A stretch of DNA of 64,000 bases, from assembly GCA_963693365.1 (NCBI GenBank), contig CAVNZM010000003.1, positions 14,384,001-14,448,000 of the forward strand. Reading direction: 5' to 3'. This DNA comes from Amoebidium appalachense. Its lineage: Eukaryota; Ichthyosporea. Numbering within the stretch: position 1 is the first letter of the stretch; each line of letters starts with the position of its first letter. The position numbers and the translations under genes are program-made. Under the pieces are notes generated by a model that searched no databases, was not told where the DNA came from, and worked only from the letters and a program-made list of their open reading frames with translations. Below are positions 24,920 to 35,866 of the stretch, piece after piece.

Positions 24920-26012
24920 ATATGATGTGTTTCTTGTAATGTCGTTTTTAACATGTGTATCTATAGTCGGGCCTAGTGTAAGTATTTTAGTAGCCTGGTG
25001 CCGGCACCTCATCACAACTCACCTACATGTCGACAACAAACAGCAATGATTCTTCCCCCCCCCTCCCTCCCCCCCCCCCCCCCCCTCCCCCTCTCCGCCC
25101 CTCTCCCTCCCCCTGCCCTTCCCCCCCAGTACCACCCCCGTTCCCCCCGGTCCAACTTTGTACAAAAGCCAAATTCCAATTTCTAGGAGGCAGCTGCAGC
25201 CATGGCATACAGAAATGAAATTAATACGGTGGATGTGCTGATTTAATGATCCCTCACTCACGGAAGTCGTTACTAAACTGAATGTAGACCTTTTCTTTTC
25301 TGTTCGTTCAATATAGTTAGTCCAGCGCGCTTAAAAGAATTCACCAAATCGGGTATACCGTGCCGGCTATATGATCATAGGGTAGATTGTTGCAGGCAAT
25401 TAGATGGGTAAGGAGAGTTGATAACTGTTCGGCATTCGTGTTGTAAATTCAACAATAACGTGAGCGGGAGGCCCCGGAGGAAGGGGGGGGGGGGGGGGGG
25501 GAGGGGGAGGGGAGGGGGAAGGGGGAAGCCTCAGGGGGAGGGAGCTATGGGGGTGGGGTGGGGGGGGGGGGGGGGGGGGGGGGGGCACCCTGGGGTGGGT
25601 GGGAGGGTGGGTGGGAGGGGGGGGGGGGGACCCCGAGGGGGGGGGGGGGGGTCAAGCTGTGAGATGGCACGTTGATAAGTATATTACCAATATGTTGAGC
25701 GACGCCACCCACTGCCCAGCCAAGGATGTGGAGATTGATCGTTCGCATGTGGGTGTGCGTGCACGTGCGCATATGCATGTGCGTGGGTGTACGTGTTTAA
25801 ATTGTGTGTTTGTGGGGATGCACGTGGGTAATACCGGCGGCGGTACTACATGTGTGAGTACTTCCTCGTGTGTGGGTGGCACTGTGTGGGGGCCTCGATG
25901 TTTTGGTGTTTACTGGTAAGTTGAACGTGTACATCACTGAATACACGTGAGTCTGGATGTACTTAAGGTTATCAAGTTTTTTTCTTGTTTGCATGCCTGG
26001 GTGTGTACCTGT

Positions 26013-26066
<54 letters not shown>

Positions 26067-26703
26067 ATGTAGTGTTTATGTACGTGGTACTTGCATGCAC
26101 AAATATTACACATACAGCCAGGGGTGTTCTGTCCTACTTTTTATTCCTCTACTTCCATTGCATGAAGTAGCTCATCATATTCAGGTGTAGTCTGTCACAC
26201 GATACTCAATATTCATTATACTGGATTGGGTAAACGAGGCAACTTGCCATAAAAGCGTCATATAAAACATAGCTAAAGAAAAGAAAAACGAAGGCAAAAA
26301 TATTCAGACACGCGAAGTACACATTATCCGTTTGTTTATAGGCTACTGCTTACACCCCCCCCCCCGACCTCTTGCTCTTAACCACAACATGAAAGGGGAT
26401 GTATTCCGAATATACCAGGAAATTTCATATTTTCGTTGTCCCGTGGCATCCCTGTACATACACACAAACTAATCTCTCAAGTGAAATTTCACCTGTATTT
26501 CACTTGTCGAGCTATCATTGCACATTTATCTCGACCACCATCAAATTCCGTTAGCACAACTCTGCCAATAACGAGTCACATGGGAGAATTACATGATAAT
26601 TAATTAACACCCTCCCCTTCCCCCCCCCCCCTCCCCCCCCCCCCCCCAACACACACAAACCCCCTTCCCCCCTCCCCCCGCCCCCGCCCCCTTCCCTCCC
26701 CTC

Positions 26704-26734
<31 letters not shown>

Positions 26735-28918
26735 ACCTCCCCCCCAATCTCTCTCTAAGGGCACCCAAACCACAGCCTCCCCTCACACGCCCCAATACAT
26801 TCTCTTTGTGCACAAACACTGACTCGTCTGGAGGCGGATTGCACAACGTTATAGCTCGAATGCTCCCCTTCTCCCCTCCCCCCCCCCCCCCCCCCCCTCC
26901 CCCCCCCCCCCCCCCTCCGCGCCCTAAAAATGATTTAAAAATGATAACAACAATAATAAGAATAATGATGACGGTAATAATCACAATAATAAAATAATAA
27001 AACACTTGTGGAAAGAAAGCAAACATATCCGGCTACTGGAAAAAAAAATAGAAAAGCTTGGCTCGGCACGTAGAAACCCTTCTTGGCCCGAGATATCACG
27101 TTACCAATGACGTCACCAATCTGTCATTGGAGAAACCATGTTAGTTCACCGCCTGTTGTAAAACATGTCACACATAGTAGGGAGGGCAAAAGAACAGAAA
27201 CCCCATAAAAATAGGAAACAAAAAATCTAAGTAAACAGTTATGCCATAGGGCTTTCATGCCGACCCACACCCTCCCCCATTCCCCCTCCCACCCCACTAC
27301 ACCATCCCTTCACCTCCCCCACCCATCCCCCCTCCCCTTGCATCTCTGTCTCCCCCCATACTTCAATGTAAAGAAATGTAAAGATTTCCCTGCTTCCACA
27401 CACGAAACACAAATCCGGATCAATCTGAAATTAACGAGCCCCCCTCCCCCTTCCCCCCCCCCCCCCCCCCCCCCCCGGGGGCCCCCGCAACAACACACAC
27501 ACACACACACACACACACCTGCCTACCAAACCAACAGCACAGCCAAAGCTTCTTACTAGATACACACATACAAGCACACCCAAATCATCACGGAAAAAAA
27601 GGTGTGTGTGTGTGTGTGTGTGTGCAGGAGGGGGGGGCGGGGGGAGTAAGAGAAGAAAGCAGCAGAGAAAAAGCAAATAACCTTCCAAGCGCAAAAAAGG
27701 TCACTCCCTCCCCTTCCCGAACAAAAACCCAACACACACACACACACAGGAACACACGCACGCACGCACGCACACACGCACACACACACGCACACAACAC
27801 ACACACACACACCAACCCACGCTCCTCCCTCCCTCCCCCCCACCCCCCTCACCTCCCCACACACCCATGGGTTCTCCATATACCCCCCCCAAACCCTCCA
27901 ACCCCCTTAAACCCACCAACCGGCAAACCCCCCTTATTTATCCCACACGTCGATCCTAACCCTCGCACACCCTCAAACCCAAAGCCAAAACCAAAGACCC
28001 GAATCCCGCCCATCCCCCCCCTTCCCCCCCCCGCCCCTTTGGCTCACTCGCCCCCTTCCCACTATCTTCCTCCCACCCTTTCCCATTCTCTTATCCCCCC
28101 CCCCCCCCCCCTTTTACCCCCCCCCCCCCCCCCCTAATTTAACACTTCTCTAACCACCGTTTCAACCTTGCCACTCTTCCCCCCCCCCCCCAAAAAAAAA
28201 ACAAAAAAAACAAACAAAAAAAACTCCACAGAATCTCATCCCTCCCCCCTCCCACAAAACACACACATACACCCACACCCACAAGCACACACACAACCAC
28301 CACCACCACCACCACCAACAGGCACACACAATCAAGCCCATCATCTCTGTCTAAAATCACCACAATAACTCGAAGGAACCCCTTTCCCCCCCCCCCCCCC
28401 TCCCCCCCCCCCCCCCCCCTCCACTCCAACCCCCTCTTAAAACCACTCTTCTGCTTCTCTCCTACTCCCACCTCAAAACCACCCGTGCTCTTGTTTCCTA
28501 TTTCTCCCCCCCCCCCCCCCCCCCCTTTTCCCTTTGCTTGTTCACAAAGCAAAGCATACAATAACATTTACAACCCCCCCCCCCCCCCCCCCCACGCCTA
28601 CACCCACCCGTTCTCTTAACCCTCTCCCTTTGCTCTCTACCCCCCATATTCCTTTCTTCTTAGAAAAATAACCACAATATCCTCAGCAATACATCGATTC
28701 AGTTACACACATCATTACTCGTCGACCCAAAGTCACCACCTAAAAACCCCCCTCCCCCCCCCCAACAACACACACACACACACACCCAAGTTCTCAACCT
28801 ATACAAACCCTTGCCCAACAAACGCCCCCTTAACCTTCCCACCCACCCACCCCCGCTCCCCTTCCCACCCTCCCACCCAACCCCCCCCCCCCCCCACACA
28901 CAAACATTCTCTCACCTT
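24771..28918. repeat. C-rich microsatellite tract with scattered unique DNA
   Basis: About twenty C runs of 10-40 bases (for example 24778-24800, 24880-24919, 26701-26729, 28090-28112, 28501-28525) are mixed with (CA)n, (GT)n (26010-26065) and two G-rich blocks (25482-25580, 25618-25652). Unique DNA at 25200-25480, 25660-26340 and 26940-27250 shows no convincing gene. A perfect 10-bp hairpin (CAAGTGAAAT/ATTTCACTTG) is at about 26478-26506. Confidence 0.85.
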
Positions 28919-30690
28919 CTAGAAGATCACCACCCCGTTTAGATCCGTATCCGTGACGTACACCCGATCCTCCGCATCCACAGCCACCGCGTGCGGTTTT
29001 CCCACCACATCCACACCGAGCACGGCTATTGGTGCAGAGTCAGGCCCGAAAACAGACACCCTCTGATTCTCCGATTCCACAACAATGACATTATCTCTTG
29101 AATCCACAGCGACGCCCGTAGGCGTTCCCAGATTCCCCGGGGAGCCAAAACTGCGATGAACATTCCCGGAGAGATGATCAACCTCCACCACGCGATGTTC
29201 GCTCAGCAACGAAACGATGAGATTCCCACGGGAATTGAACGCGACACCCCACGGGCGCGCCCCCACCGCATACTGCCTTAAACACGCTCCCTCGGGACTC
29301 AACACCTGAACCCTGTCATTGTGATTGTCCGCCACGTAAATGTTTCCCATCTTGTCCACCGCCAATCCCCTCGGGCAGTGGAGCTGGCCCGGCCCGGAAC
29401 CCTTCGACCCGAATTGCCTAATTAAGCTACCCGCACCGCTGAAAGCGCGCACCGTGTCGTCATAGCAACTTACGTAAGTGGTTCCGTCGCTAGCAACCGC
29501 CACCCCCAACGGTACACTCCCAACAACGACCCCACTCACCCACCCCCCATCCGGCCGTAAAACCGCCACGCGCTGGTTGTCGCAATCGGCAACGTACAAC
29601 AGTCCCCCCATGGGTGGTAATTCCGTACGGATATTCGAATTGTCCATCTCTGCTCCCCGCCGTGCCAATTTTCCGTGCCGTGGCTGCTACCTTTGTGTAG
29701 TCCCTCCCCTGTAAAGGATAACCAACGGGTGACCCCTGCGTCAAAGGACCCCCTGAAATTTCCGCGCCGTCCGATTCCATCACCGGCCCCCAGTTGAACA
29801 TTCCAGCCGATATTTTCCGTGGGGGGACCTGCGGGTTTCCCTTTGCTGCTCCGCTCAAAATTCCGGGAACCCCAGGACTCTGAGACTGCGAAAGTGGGGT
29901 GGTGGTGGAGGCGGGTGTAGGGGGAGTGGACCCTAGACCGGAGACGGGGGGTGGGGGAAATGCCCGGGATACCGTTTGCACCTATCCTCGGCTGGCTGGC
30001 GGTGGTTGCCAGGGTGCGTGGTCCCTGCCTGGGAATGTGTTGTTGTTGTGGTTGTTGCTGAGAACTGACGGGTGCAGAGTGTAACGCGTGCAACTCATTC
30101 CCCTTCCTTCCTATTTGCGGTGCACGCAGGCCCGCGGGGACATCAACGGGCGGGCCGGCTTGTATGTTTACATGGGGTAGACCGAGTGCAAGACGTAGGG
30201 AGCGTGCTAGAGGCTCGATGCCAAAATATTCCGCCTCTTTGAGCAAAAGTCGTTTTTTGGTCGCGCTGGCGGGAAAACCCGTGTCGTCATGGTCACGCAA
30301 ATACGACAGAATGTAGCGGAAAAGCGCGCCATCTCTATCGATGAAAACGCACCCAGTCTGATCTACGTTAGGTGGGTTTTCCCCCGTGAATAGCGCCTCT
30401 AGAAATGTACCGTTTATGCTACAAATCGTCTGCCTGGTGGTGCGGTATTTCACCCCTCCCACGTCCAAGTCAATCGGCTCATCCTCCCTCCCCGACGCTA
30501 GTGCGCGCACACGCCGTTTCTCCTCTTCCAATGTTGCCCTTTCTGCTTGTAGATGTCTTTCTTGCTCGAGAATTTCTTTTTCCAACGCTTCTGCTGCAAG
30601 ATTAAACTCCGCTGCTAGGGATTTCAAGTGGGCTAGTTGCTCGGATATGGAGGGCCCCACATCCCCGTTTCGTTCTTCCGTTTCCACCAT
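28919..30690 (-). CDS. Coiled-coil, KCTD-type BTB(T1) and NHL beta-propeller protein (two apparent frameshifts)
   Basis: The start is the ATG at 30690. Residues ~15-68 are charged and heptad-like (coiled coil). Residues ~72-168 are a BTB/T1 domain of the KCTD type (IDLDVGGVKYRTTRQTI, FIDRDGALFRYILSYLRD, LLKEAEYFGIEPL). A Pro/Ser/Gln-rich linker follows. Then come about six NHL blades, for example FGSKGSGPGQLHCPRGLAVD with NIYVADNHNDRVQVL, enough for a six-bladed propeller, ending at 28919. KCTD BTB domains oligomerise and often bind cullin-3; NHL propellers bind protein or RNA. An E3 adaptor role is inference. The chain crosses three frames: one switch lies in the linker (about 29830-29980), one in the first blade at a six-base run (29604-29609). 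One base fewer in that run gives an uninterrupted NHL repeat, so an assembly error is likely. Introns are an alternative for the linker switch. Confidence 0.82.
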
Positions 30691-31140
30691 TTTTCTAGTT
30701 TACAGCGCCAAAAAAAAGAAGGAACTCCTTTAGGATAGATATATATGTGCGTGCTAGTGTGAAAATACTTTACATATTATGTGCATGCACACATGTATAA
30801 ACTACATAAACATCGCCCCATATAGGCACTCTACACTTATGACTAACGCACACGACCCCGGGACCGTCTAAAAAACAAAAACGAAAACGCCATCGCGTTT
30901 TATGAAGTTGTTTTATGCGGCTCGGACCAGTGCTGGTAAAGGGCCTATAATTTCACTACTTATTTAGGTTAAAGCCGCTAATTTACAGAATGTCCGTTTA
31001 GAGGGGTTTAAAGTCATTTTTCATATGGTATAGTTTAATGAATATGCACATTGTACATTTCGAGAAGTTTTCTTTATCGTATTTACCGTTTCCCGTATTC
31101 TTTTTATGAGCCACTTTCCCATATATAGGGCACACGGATA
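30691..31140. other. Upstream region of the BTB-NHL gene
   Basis: AT-rich non-coding DNA with TATATATGTGC about 40-50 bases before the BTB-NHL start (near 30740, readable on either strand as a TATA-like element). Nothing else was recognised. Confidence 0.45.
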
Positions 31141-31305
31141 ATACTTCGCTTGTTTCATCAAGCTCTATTTAGAGATGTATTTAGGCCAACTGATTGGTTG
31201 GAATAGGGTTCCAACAATCAGTGGCCGCTAGGGAGCCGACTATGGTATATAGGCGGCGACTCGTTCTACTCGTCTTAGCTTTGTTTCCCCGTCGGCCCCT
31301 ACTTA
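31141..31305 (+). mobile_element. Terminal module Y of the DIRS-like family (plus copy)
   Basis: Inverted copy of 19252-19416. It has the TGATTG...CAATCA palindrome and TATATAGG promoter-like element. The two copies diverge sharply at both edges, which defines the module as about 165 bp. Confidence 0.75.
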
Positions 31306-31595
31306 CATAGCTGTAGAGGGCCGACAGACGGCAGGAGGCTCGGCTTAGCTCGGTAGAACGGCGGCGTGGCGCCCGGGTAGCAGTTGTGAAGCGTAATTAG
31401 CAGTGGTGGGTAAATCTAAATAGATAGCTATTTGCGTAGGGGTGAGCTGCACCCACGGCCTGAGGGCAACTGGGCTGCGGCCCTTTCTAGTTAGGTTCTA
31501 CGAGCGCGCGTAGTGTTGTAGATAAACTGTTTGCGAGCGCGCGTAGTGCTGCAGACAGGTGTAGTGTCTCAATTTCTTCGAAGGCAGGATGGGAG
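31306..31595 (+). other. Leader between module Y and the RT frame
   Basis: Non-coding. It contains two direct copies of GAGCGCGCGTAGTG followed by a TTGTAGA/CTGCAGA variant (about 31502-31525 and 31533-31556). No gene. Confidence 0.45.
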
Positions 31596-32449
31596 ATGCA
31601 TGCATCCCAACTGCCATTGTATCAGAGAGTTCGTGCCTGTGTAGATGAGTGGGAGCGTGGGGGTGCGTCTAAAGAAGTTTTGTTCTGGATTAAGTACGGC
31701 ATCACACCAGAATGGAAGATTGCGCGCCCTGCCCCTTTTGATGCAGGTGGCTATCTGTATATCGGCGAAGTTTCAGAGGCAGAAGCGGCAGTGGAAGTTG
31801 AACGGTTAGTGAGTAAGGGGGCCCTCGAGACAGTGCCTGAAAGCGCAAAATGGTGTGTTTCGAAGTCTTTTGGGCTGCGGAAGCCCAACGGAAACGTCCG
31901 GCTCATTATTGATATGCGTCCTGTGAATGAATACGCCGTCGCACGTGGTATCAAGTACGAAACCCTCAGCGATTTGACGGCGCTCGCGCAGCCGGGTGAC
32001 CACGCTTTCAGTTTCGACCTCGAAGACGGATATTTTGCACTAGCCATTCAACCCCGGTTCCGCAAGTATTTCCAACTTGTGTGGGGGGACAACTCTTCCA
32101 GTACACGGTGCTTCCCTTCGGTTACTCCCTCAGTCCCTACTTTTTCATGCGCCTTATGTGCGAGTTCGCGCGTCGGTTACGTGCACGCGGCATCCGTTCG
32201 TTGGTTTTCCTCGATGACTGGGCCATCTTCGAACAGGCGGCACGGGCACTCGACACATGCGGGGTGGTGGAGCAGGAATTGAAAGTCACCGGCCTTACGA
32301 AGCATCCGAATAAGGCTCATTGGGACCCAGTGAGTGCTCTCAACCATTTAGGCATCCACATAAATTTGGAGGAAGGGTATTTGTCTCCCACATTGGCGTC
32401 TTTGGAAAAATTATCGGGGGAAACACTGACATATACTAATCCGTCTTAG
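31596..32449 (+). pseudogene. DIRS-like reverse transcriptase fragment, one frameshift
   Basis: Two overlapping frames (31596-32282 and 32081-32449) together give an RT fingers-palm region: KSFGLRKPNGNVRLIIDMR, then FDLEDGYFALAIQP (motif A Asp), then in the second frame VLPFGYSLSPYFF (motif B) and LVFLDDWAIF (motif C, two catalytic Asp). The LPFG...SPYFF and LDD spacing fits DIRS/Ngaro RTs. The frame changes at a six-base G run near 32082-32087; one more G would restore it. The protein ends at LEKLSGETLTYTNPS, about where the RT thumb in the minus copy (20598 leftward) begins. No RNase H follows. Confidence 0.8.
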
Positions 32450-32477
32450 CAGATCAGCCTAAGTCTATGATCGAGAT

Positions 32478-32518
<41 letters not shown>

Positions 32519-32919
32519 GGCCCGGGTCCACAGATCATCAAGATCAAGTCCGGGGCCTCAAGATAGCTGTACAGCTGCGTGCATCTTGCCTCTGCCGGCG
32601 CAGGGCAGGACCACGTCAGCCGGGGCAGCCGACCAATAGAATTCTAATTAGTGTGTAGGATAGATCGTAGGAGGACTTAGGAATGTGATTGTTCGGGCAG
32701 AAGCCCTTTTGTAAGTATTGGCAGGGTTTGATAGTGTATGTTACCAAACGTATTTATATATTTCGATGTAGAGGAAAGGGGGGAGGGAGGGGGGGGGAGG
32801 ATAGTATGAAATGTAGATTTAGACTCTGCGGTGCCACTAGGGGGAGGGTGAGGGGTGAGACATGGATAAATATATTAGTTGAGTAGATCGACTTAGCTCG
32901 TGCAGGCGCACGATAAAGT
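32450..32919. repeat. G run and unrecognised DNA
   Basis: A run of about 40 G (32478-32517) directly follows the RT fragment and may mark a breakpoint. The rest is unique sequence without a supported gene; a G/A-rich patch lies at 32771-32800. Confidence 0.6.
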
Positions 32920-33155
32920 AGATCGGAATGTTTGGAATGTGGCATCGTAGGGGGGCCAGGTGATGATGATCTTTGAGGGCACGGCCTTGATGGCCTCAGT
33001 TGTAACTTAGTCTCATTCCGTACGGATCTAAGTTTGCCCGTCGGAGCCTGGTCTGAATAAACTTTATCGTTTTTCCGTACACGTTCGTTCCTTTTCGTGT
33101 GTGTACACTTAGTAGAGTGCCGCGTCTCTAGTACATACACAATAGGATACGACAA
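32920..33155 (+). mobile_element. Terminal module X of the DIRS-like family (plus copy)
   Basis: Inverted, nearly identical copy of 20611-20846. It contains GAATAAACTTTA. It ends GGATACGACAA, 159 bases before the gag-like start codon. Confidence 0.78.
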
Positions 33156-33314
33156 GCTACACCTTTCTTTTAGTGCGGTTTTTCGCGCTAGGGTAACGCG
33201 GTGACAGTTCCTTCTGGGCTGTTGCTACACCTCAAACACACAACAAAAAAAAAAAAAAAAAAAAAAAAAAACAACCATAAACACAACCACACGAGTTCGG
33301 GCACACACCACACA

Positions 33315-34649
33315 ATGGCTAAGTTCAACGTAGATATGTTCTACGCATTGGCAGCGGAGGATAGCTCCCTGCACACACAGGTACCACAGGTTCATACACT
33401 AGACGTTAGACAGACCACAGCTTTCAGTTTTACACTCAAACATGACTCGGAAATACCTAGGTGGCTTAGGACACTCCTAGCTAACACACCCACACTAGTG
33501 TTAGACACTAAGAAGGCCCCCACTGTGGCGGCCTCGTGCCTAATGAACAAGCAGTGCATCGACCACAAGACTATGGCCGACTTATGCACCCTTATGGAGG
33601 AGCACCCGTACCGGGCCGAGCAGGCCCCCCAGGTGACGGCTCGTATATACGAGCAGCAGTACGACGAGGGGAGGGACGAGATGGTGTCCCGGACGCTCGG
33701 CCAGAAACGTCTGGCCGCACGGTTCATCCCCGACGACGAGGACGAGAACAGCACCGACGACGTGGACGGGGAGCTCGAGGCCTTCACACGGCCGGAAAAC
33801 GAGCTCGAGTATACGGCCCGGCTCGTCGGCCGATACCTGACGGCCGACCGGCGCCGTACCTTCCGGGCCCAGCTACGAGAATGGAAGTATACCTTTCCCA
33901 CTTTAGATATGTCCCCCGTAGAAGCTCGTGCATTCTTTGAGAGGGAATATCGGGTCTTTGAAGACCTTTGTGAGTTAGCTGGTGACGTGAGTGATAGGGA
34001 AAAGTTCGAGTTTGCTCGTAAGGCTCTCTCTGTAAACACAGACACTGCACGCATGTTTGGGGAGCATGATGATGTAGATGAGGTGGTGTTGCATGTTAAA
34101 CGTCACTTGCTTGCCATGCACGAGGTGAAGTTCAATAAGAGGGATAAAAAGGAGGTGATGGAAGTAGACAAGAAAAAGAAGGAGAGTGGACAGAAGGGGG
34201 AAAAAGAGAAAAAAGAGGGTGAACAGCCAGATGCACTCACCATGTTGGTCAAGCAGGTTGCCGAGCTCTCCCAGGCCGTCTTCTCTGGCCGAGGAGGCTT
34301 CGGCTTCCGGGGTGGCCGTGGCGGCGACCGGGGTGGACACGGCGGTCGTGGGCGCGGTGGACGTGGAGGACAACAGCAGCAGTTCACCGAGAGGTTTGCC
34401 CCTTATCTTGCTCGTGGTGGTGGGCAGGGTAGAGGGAGGGGTGGAAATGGTGGTGAGAGAGGCCGAGGGGGGCAGGGGGGAAGGGGGGGCCGTGGTGCAC
34501 ACGGTGGGCCCCCCCAGCGTGACCGGGCTCCCGGTTATGCATCAGCAAACTTCCCGGAAGTATTGCCAACGTATTTTTTGCTATTGGCGCTATTGGCAAT
34601 ATTGGCAATAGAACCCCTTGCCGCCAATAGGAACGCCATATTGCAATAA
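33315..34649 (+). CDS. Gag-like protein with acidic patch and C-terminal RGG domain
   Basis: This 444-codon frame has its likely start at ATGGCTAAG (33315); the frame is open upstream only through an A-run, and the minus cluster also begins ATGGCTAAG after module X. The N-terminal ~250 residues look globular and capsid-like (FTRPENELEYTARLVGRYL, AFFEREYRVFEDLCELAGD). An acidic patch (DDEDENSTDDVDGELE) lies near 140-155. A Lys/Glu-rich stretch leads to an RGG/RG-rich tail (SGRGGFGFRGGRGGDRGGHG), a likely RNA-binding substitute for a zinc knuckle. The last ~30 codons fall in a TATTGGCAA repeat and may not be original. Placement after X argues for a retroelement gag; a host RGG protein is the alternative. 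Confidence 0.65.
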   Translation: MAKFNVDMFYALAAEDSSLHTQVPQVHTLDVRQTTAFSFTLKHDSEIPRWLRTLLANTPTLVLDTKKAPTVAASCLMNKQCIDHKTMADLCTLMEEHPYRAEQAPQVTARIYEQQYDEGRDEMVSRTLGQKRLAARFIPDDEDENSTDDVDGELEAFTRPENELEYTARLVGRYLTADRRRTFRAQLREWKYTFPTLDMSPVEARAFFEREYRVFEDLCELAGDVSDREKFEFARKALSVNTDTARMFGEHDDVDEVVLHVKRHLLAMHEVKFNKRDKKEVMEVDKKKKESGQKGEKEKKEGEQPDALTMLVKQVAELSQAVFSGRGGFGFRGGRGGDRGGHGGRGRGGRGGQQQQFTERFAPYLARGGGQGRGRGGNGGERGRGGQGGRGGRGAHGGPPQRDRAPGYASANFPEVLPTYFLLLALLAILAIEPLAANRNAILQ

Positions 34650-34690
34650 TATTGCTTTGGTATTGTCAATGGTAATACAGTACCAATACC
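34562..34690. repeat. TATTGGCAA-type degenerate repeat
   Basis: Short repeats such as CTATTGGC, AATATTGGCAATAG, GCCAATAGG and TATTGTCAATGG follow each other over about 130 bases, several as small palindromes. They overlap the last codons of the gag-like frame and probably mark its disruption. Confidence 0.55.
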
Positions 34691-35204
34691 CTCTATTGTC
34701 GATCATCAGCAATCTTCACCCCCCATCGGAAACCCCTCTTCGACGTCGACGACGGGGTCGGAGTAGTTTACGATACCTGAGTGGCTGCGTTTGGTACCCT
34801 CGACATTTTAATGGATGGAAAAGCTGAAAACCCATCGCCGACGTCGACAAGCATATTACAGGGTAATAAAGAGGTCCACTGATTTTTCGACCCTCATGTG
34901 TATATGCCAACGTCATCATATGGACATGCTGTGCATGCCTTTACACCGTCCATTAACCGAATGTAGCACCTATTCCAATGCTATAGACGTGCTATGGACG
35001 TCGTAAGCCTGTTCTACGTATGCATACTGTGTAGGCTAACAAGATGGGTATCGTCGACGTCGAAAACAAAGCATACTGTGAAGGTGATTCTGAGCATCTT
35101 AATATGAGGTTTCCGACGTCCGTAAACTAATAAGAAACGGCGAATTCTGCAATAATAAATACTGTTTTTATAATGTTACAGTATAAGTACAATAGTTTTA
35201 TGTG

Positions 35205-35256
<52 letters not shown>

Positions 35257-35480
35257 GGGTAAGGGGTGTCCTGTGAATGAAAACATGGTTTAGTTCTAAC
35301 GTGAAATGTACTAATGTACTACAGGAAACATGTGCTTACCAACTGGAATATTCTACCCCACACACAACCATACACGTATGCATGAGAATGGGAGGGGGGA
35401 AGAATAAATGAATAGAAAAAGAAAACAGTATACAAATAATAAACAAATAAATAAATAAGTAAATAATAAATAATAAAAAA
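34691..35480. repeat. GACGTC-rich intergenic DNA and (TA)n
   Basis: GACGTC palindromes lie at 34742, 34840, 34997, 35056 and 35115, three of them within CGACGTCGA. A (TA)n tract lies at about 35212-35252. No gene. Confidence 0.65.
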
Positions 35481-35481
35481 A

Positions 35482-35552
35482 GGACTGGAGTGGATTCGAA
35501 CCGCAGTCTTGGGCAAAACTATCCTCCTTCGAGCTACTGCCTTGCCCAGGTA
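35482..35552 (-). ncRNA. tRNA-derived relic (box A, box B, T7 terminator)
   Basis: On the minus strand, TAGCTCGAAGG (box A-like) and GGTTCGAATCC (perfect box B) are spaced as in a tRNA, and TTTTTTT follows CCAGTCC. The acceptor and T stems do not pair properly, so this is not a working tRNA. A degenerate second copy of the adjoining segment lies at about 35787-35874 (GAACACCATATATTGTACATTAC against GAACACTATATAGCGTACAATAC), which suggests a SINE-like repeat. Confidence 0.4.
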
Positions 35553-35866
35553 CGCCATTCGGTCACTTCCGAAAGCATGGGAAACCCGAACACTATATAG
35601 CGTACAATACTTATTATTATTATTATTATTATTCCTTATTTGCGTGGACGACGTCTATGGAAATAGTCAGGGGTATAGGGCATACCCACCCACCCAAAAT
35701 AAGAATACAAACAACCACGTCAATGGCCAAAAACAAACAAAGAAGAAGAACAAAAAGAGGGGAGGGAAAAAAAAGAAAAAAAAAAGCTGGCGTGGGGAGG
35801 ATCGGGTGGCGTACCTGGGGCAAGGCGCCGAAATCGAAGGAAAATCTGAACACCATATATTGTACA

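Noticed and set aside
29478-29714. Plus-strand frame across the BTB-NHL gene
   Set aside because: It is an antisense shadow; the minus-strand reading has clear NHL repeats.
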